This document shows, in pieces, positions 61,359 to 64,000 of a stretch of DNA of 64,000 nucleotides. The stretch is from UBA7378 sp049611805. GTDB lineage: Bacteria; Pseudomonadota; Alphaproteobacteria; RS24. The notes under the pieces were generated by a model. That model had not been told where the DNA came from, made no database searches, and was given only the letters and a program-made list of their open reading frames with translations. The stretch is taken from the NCBI GenBank assembly GCA_049611805.1, contig JBMZAX010000009.1, positions 29,236-93,235 of the forward strand. The letters are read 5' to 3'. Each line of letters starts with the position of its first letter. Position 1 is the first letter of the stretch. The position numbers and the translations under genes were made by a program.

Positions 61359-61391
61359 GTCAGGGCAATGTCAGGGCAATGTCAGGGTAAA
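61359..61391. repeat. three 11-bp tandem repeats
   Basis: GTCAGGGCAAT occurs at 61359 and 61370 and as GTCAGGGTAAA at 61381. It lies 84 bp beyond the end of the GST-like gene and shares the TGTCAGG core with the repeats at 37031 and 52360. Confidence 0.85.
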
Positions 61392-61474
61392 CCGTATGCC
61401 CGTTTGGAATGTCACGGTGCTGTCAGGCATATAGCCGTCAAACATCGCACAGGCTGAATTGTTTTAAGGGATAA

Positions 61475-62611
61475 TCAGCTGATATAGAGACGGTAATTGC
61501 GCCGTTGCAGGGCCGCCTTGGCCGGCACTTGCAGCAAGCGGGCCGCCACGCCTTCGCCGAGACCGTTCAACACCTCATGCTGCACATTTTCTGCCAATTG
61601 CTGAAAATAAATCTGTGATCGCTGCAATATCCAGATGAGATGCAATTGCACCGTCACATCTTGCTTCTCGCCGTCAATATCAACATCGGTCACTTTCAGT
61701 TCTTGGTCGATATTCGTTTCATCAAAGCCCTGCCCGGATGCCGGTTTGTCCCGTTCAACATATTGTGCAAAGGCCATGGCATCGCGCAAAAACGGCGCGC
61801 CATAGGTGTCGGCAATATGATTGAGTAGCGCGACAGCCGTATCCGGCACCGCGTCATCGGCCAAGAAGGCTATCTCAGTATCAAAAAATTCCGGCGCGGC
61901 GATTTCCGGCACTTGCATATGTTCCACCCAGCGAAACACGCGAGGCGCATGGTCTTGCATTATACGAAGCGGCACGGGGTCGCGACCCATATGCGCGTGC
62001 AGCGCGCCCATCATGGCATAATCGGCGACGCAAGGTTGACCGCCCAGCAGATAGGGATGGCGCCTAAAATGCTGCTCCAGCAACTCCAATAGGGTGACGA
62101 CCTGTTGATGGATGCGCGCCAGCATTTCAGGCGTCGCTTCGGGCAGAAGACCCCCGGTCTTCATCCGGTTGGATATCACCTGCCCATATTTCATAAGCTC
62201 CGCATCGCTGCCCTGCGGTGAAAAGGAGCGCCCGAAATCCATCTCCACAAAAAAGTAATTATCTTCATGTAACCATCGGTGCAACCAAGCCAGATTCAAC
62301 AATCCTTCACTGGCCAGCAACTCCATCAGATGCGCAAAAACGCGCTGCTTGGGTGTGGCAGGAAAAGCCGGCAATGACTGAAAACGAGGCTCAAGATAAT
62401 CCACGATTTCGACCGTATCTTGGATGACCTCGCCTTCCGGCGTCAGCATTTGTGGAATTTTTGGGGTGCCCGATTTCGGGCGAACCAACTCCCTGAACTG
62501 CGGGTCGCTGGGCAGTCGCTCTTCAAACGGGATGCCTTTCTTGCGCAAATAGGCGCGACTCTTCGCGGTGTAATAAGAGGCATAAGCGCCATAAAGTATG
62601 TAAGGTGTCAT
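61475..62611 (-). CDS. glutathione S-transferase-like protein of the tRNA-fMet islet
   Basis: This 378-residue protein has an N-terminal thioredoxin-like domain (about 3-80; ILYGAYASYYTAKSRAYLRK, GTPKIPQML with the cis-Pro, then DTVEIVDYLE) and a helical GST domain (about 90-240; EQHFRRHPYLLGGQPCVADY, AMMGALHAHMG). About 130 C-terminal residues are absent from normal GSTs, as in the protein at 42033-43070. It is flanked by perfect 33-bp direct repeats. Codon use is a little more AT-rich than the catabolic genes, in keeping with a later arrival. Confidence 0.75.
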   Translation of the reverse strand: MTPYILYGAYASYYTAKSRAYLRKKGIPFEERLPSDPQFRELVRPKSGTPKIPQMLTPEGEVIQDTVEIVDYLEPRFQSLPAFPATPKQRVFAHLMELLASEGLLNLAWLHRWLHEDNYFFVEMDFGRSFSPQGSDAELMKYGQVISNRMKTGGLLPEATPEMLARIHQQVVTLLELLEQHFRRHPYLLGGQPCVADYAMMGALHAHMGRDPVPLRIMQDHAPRVFRWVEHMQVPEIAAPEFFDTEIAFLADDAVPDTAVALLNHIADTYGAPFLRDAMAFAQYVERDKPASGQGFDETNIDQELKVTDVDIDGEKQDVTVQLHLIWILQRSQIYFQQLAENVQHEVLNGLGEGVAARLLQVPAKAALQRRNYRLYIS

Positions 62612-62627
62612 CCAACCAATTCCCCAA

Positions 62628-62660
62628 GCTTCGCCAGATGAGCATGGCCAAGCCCCAAGT
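62628..62660. repeat. 33-bp direct repeat, right copy
   Basis: It is identical to 61190-61222. It ends two bases before the stop codon of the next gene and starts 16 bp before the GST-like start, so it fills the intergenic spacer. Confidence 0.95.
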
Positions 62661-62661
62661 G

Positions 62662-63267
62662 CTAGACATTTAATCTGACCGGCCCTTGAAAGCTGCGTTC
62701 AAGATATGCGCCGTCGGCTTGTAGCTCCACCCAGAAAAGTGCATCGGTCGGTGTTGGCAACTCAATTGTCAGTGGCACCTCAAGCGTGGTGGCTTTCAGC
62801 TCAAAGCCATCGGGAAAAATGCGGGTTCCGTCATTTTCGTCTGTGCCGATAACTTCAATATATTGCCCGTCCGGTCCATCCAGATAAGAAAGCCGGCGCC
62901 CCGCCTCAAAACCAAGCACATGCGCCTTATCGACCCTGGCGCGCATTGGTCCGTCCTGTCCGTCGGGTGGCGTCACTTCACCCGGTATTGCAACATGGAT
63001 GAAATCAAGCCCGCCATGCGACATCAGGCGCGGCGCATCTGAGTGCGGCGAACGCAGGAAAGCGGCGCGATCCATGGCAGCGCGGCCGGCACCCATTTTA
63101 ACAAAAGGTGCTTCCGGCTGAAAAGCCTCCACCGCTTCCCGCGAGATGGGGGCAACTGTCATCCACACATGATTGGTCGCCGGCTCCATGATTTCCATAT
63201 ATAAATCACGCGCGCCTTCAATTCGAAAGGCTGATGCCGAGAGCGCATCATCAAAACTTTTTGTCAT
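62662..63267 (-). CDS. hypothetical protein of the tRNA-fMet islet
   Basis: This 201-residue soluble protein has no signal or membrane helix. Segments such as YMEIMEPATNHVWMTVAPIS, LSYLDGPDGQYIEVIGTDEN and VPLTIELPTPTDALFWVELQ suggest a mostly beta fold. I do not recognise the family; a glyoxalase-type fold was considered but the metal ligands are not evident. The ATG at 63267 is preferred over 63294, with a weak GGTGAC upstream. It precedes the GST-like gene in the islet, with the 33-bp repeat between. Confidence 0.55.
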   Translation of the reverse strand: MTKSFDDALSASAFRIEGARDLYMEIMEPATNHVWMTVAPISREAVEAFQPEAPFVKMGAGRAAMDRAAFLRSPHSDAPRLMSHGGLDFIHVAIPGEVTPPDGQDGPMRARVDKAHVLGFEAGRRLSYLDGPDGQYIEVIGTDENDGTRIFPDGFELKATTLEVPLTIELPTPTDALFWVELQADGAYLERSFQGPVRLNV

Positions 63268-63362
63268 CGCCGTCACCCATCTCTTTATTGGCACTATTTA
63301 TGTCATATTTGGGATGCCATCCGCAAGGGAGCCGACAAGTTGTTTCCGCTTACCCCCAAACA

Positions 63363-63396
63363 AAAACCCCGCCTCTGGTTAGACGGGGGTGTTTTT
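63363..63396 (-). terminator. rho-independent terminator of the rRNA operon / tRNA-fMet
   Basis: CCCCGCCT and AGACGGGG pair (one G-T) around CTGGTT, followed by T on the minus strand, about 30 bp beyond the encoded CCA of tRNA-fMet. Confidence 0.85.
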
Positions 63397-63426
63397 GCGC
63401 TATCGCTTCGCTACTTGAGCGCGGTT

Positions 63427-63504
<78 letters not shown>

Positions 63505-63564
63505 CAAGAATATTTATCGGGCCATGCCCGGAAGCCGTTTTTGTTTGTTGGCTTCGCCAACGGG

Positions 63565-63584
63565 CGGGCTGCTCCACCCCGCGC
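63565..63584. repeat. 20-bp direct repeat, tRNA-fMet 5' fragment upstream of the tRNA
   Basis: It is an exact second copy of the first 19 or so bases of tRNA-fMet, between 5S rRNA and the intact tRNA. It looks like a remnant of a broken or duplicated tRNA. Confidence 0.9.
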
Positions 63585-63739
63585 TATAAGCACCTGGCAA
63601 TATATTGCCTGAGTGCGCCTTGCGCCATCTCTGAGGCGCCAATAAAGTGACCCCTTCCCTAGGCGGGTTGTAGCAAGACAGATCGCAAAGGGAAGAAATT
63701 ATGAAGAAGAGATGTCTGAATATTACGTTCCGTATTCCG

Positions 63740-63861
63740 CAGACCTGGCAACGACCTACTCTCCCACACCTTAAGATGCAGTACCATCGGCGCAGAAGCG
63801 TTTAACGGCCGAGTTCGGGATGGGATCGGGTTTAGGCGCTTCGCCATAGTCACCAAGTCGG
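63740..63861 (-). rRNA. rrf: 5S ribosomal RNA
   Basis: On the minus strand it starts CGACTTGGTGACTATGGCGA, contains the conserved CCGATCCCATCCCGAACTCG-like core (CCCGATCCCATCCCGAACTC) and ends TTGCCAGGTCTG. The two ends pair to form helix I. Ends are approximate by a base or two. Confidence 0.95.
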
Positions 63862-63929
63862 CGCAATACGGAACGAAAAAGTAATTGATCACCTGATTTG
63901 CCGGTAAAAACCGGCGGATGGGGAAATGA

Positions 63930-64000
63930 GATCGATCAAGCCGATCGAACAATTAGTACCGGTAAGCTACACGCATTGCTGCGCTTCCACACCCGGCCTA
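63930..64000 (-). rRNA. rrl: 23S ribosomal RNA, 3' end only
   Basis: The minus strand enters from the right with TGTGGAAGCGCAGCAATGCG, then GCTTACCGGTACTAATTG and CGATCGGCTTGATCGA, the conserved 3' end of 23S in alphaproteobacteria. The mature end is estimated near 63930-63935. The rest of the operon lies beyond the window. Confidence 0.9.

Larger units (their letters stand above)
61103..61474. other. 372-bp spacer: terminator, repeats and degenerate tRNA-fMet copy
   Basis: It contains a terminator (61150-61181), a 33-bp repeat copy (61190-61222), a broken tRNA-fMet copy (61225-61320) and a three-unit 11-bp tandem repeat (61359-61391). No protein gene is seen. Confidence 0.7.

Noticed and set aside
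62662..63267. glyoxalase/VOC metalloenzyme
   Set aside because: A few segments look similar, but no His/Glu ligand set or paired beta-alpha-beta modules could be traced; left as hypothetical.
63659..63952. open frame over 5S rRNA
   Set aside because: It overlaps a complete 5S rRNA gene; the reading frame is accidental.

Overview
The window looks like chromosomal DNA of a free-living, probably marine or hydrocarbon/ketone-using alphaproteobacterium. The pointers are moderately GC-rich coding sequence throughout, a rRNA operon that ends 23S-5S-tRNA-fMet, a tRNA-His with A73 and no encoded G-1 (a trait known from a large alphaproteobacterial clade), tandem small-barrel porins, a DUF6324-like protein, and many alphaproteobacterial-type oxidative catabolism genes. 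No phage, insertion sequence, integrase or CRISPR array is visible. The strongest sign of rearrangement is at the right end, next to the tRNA-fMet gene.

Layout. 1-2700: the tail of a haloalkane dehalogenase, a GntR/FadR regulator, then an ECF sigma factor with a probable membrane anti-sigma protein and a periplasmic metal-sensor-like protein. 2760-7240: an RND/MMPL exporter, a LolA-like periplasmic protein and an outer-membrane barrel, which together look like an envelope lipid-export module. 7300-11200: an MFS transporter and two porins. 11500-13700: tRNA-His, a DUF6324-like protein and an iron-type ABC permease. 13700-19000: isovaleryl-CoA dehydrogenase, aldehyde dehydrogenase, an acyltransferase and a double DsbA-fold protein. 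19090-21810: a DUF2256 protein, an Fe-S photolyase, a small Cys protein and an SDR. 21900-27100: a flavin monooxygenase, a HIT protein, a metallo-hydrolase, a tiny ORF with an exceptional ribosome-binding site, an FGGY kinase and an enoyl-CoA hydratase. 27138-30910: a HupE-like permease, a PPIase and a secreted DUF3604 protein. 31038-35373: an omega-aminotransferase, an EthA-like monooxygenase and methylmalonate-semialdehyde dehydrogenase. 35471-43583: NAD(P)HX repair, an Uup-type ABC-F protein, penicillin acylase, and a regulator divergent from a GST-like gene. 43586-54258: a long minus-strand catabolic run containing acyl-CoA ligase, methyltransferase, K+ channel, phytanoyl-CoA dioxygenase, RidA, copper amine oxidase, old yellow enzyme and a BVMO. 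54589-61102: TypA, a Tat amidase, another BVMO, a small membrane protein and a TauE/SafE permease. 61103-64000: a GST-like gene and an unknown gene lying between tRNA-fMet-derived repeats, then tRNA-fMet, 5S and the 3' end of 23S rRNA.

The genes share one theme: oxidative attack on ketones, amines, halogenated compounds and branched or odd acyl chains. Four flavin monooxygenases, an old yellow enzyme, aldehyde dehydrogenases, acyl-CoA enzymes, hydrolases (amidase, acylase, dehalogenase) and GST-like proteins are supported by porins and exporters. The observations most worth following up are the 30-codon ORF whose leader is complementary to 16 nt of the 16S rRNA 3' end, the tRNA-fMet-bounded islet with a perfectly repeated 33-bp flank around its GST gene, the recurring short tandem duplications over stop codons, and the DUF3604-PPIase-HupE operon.
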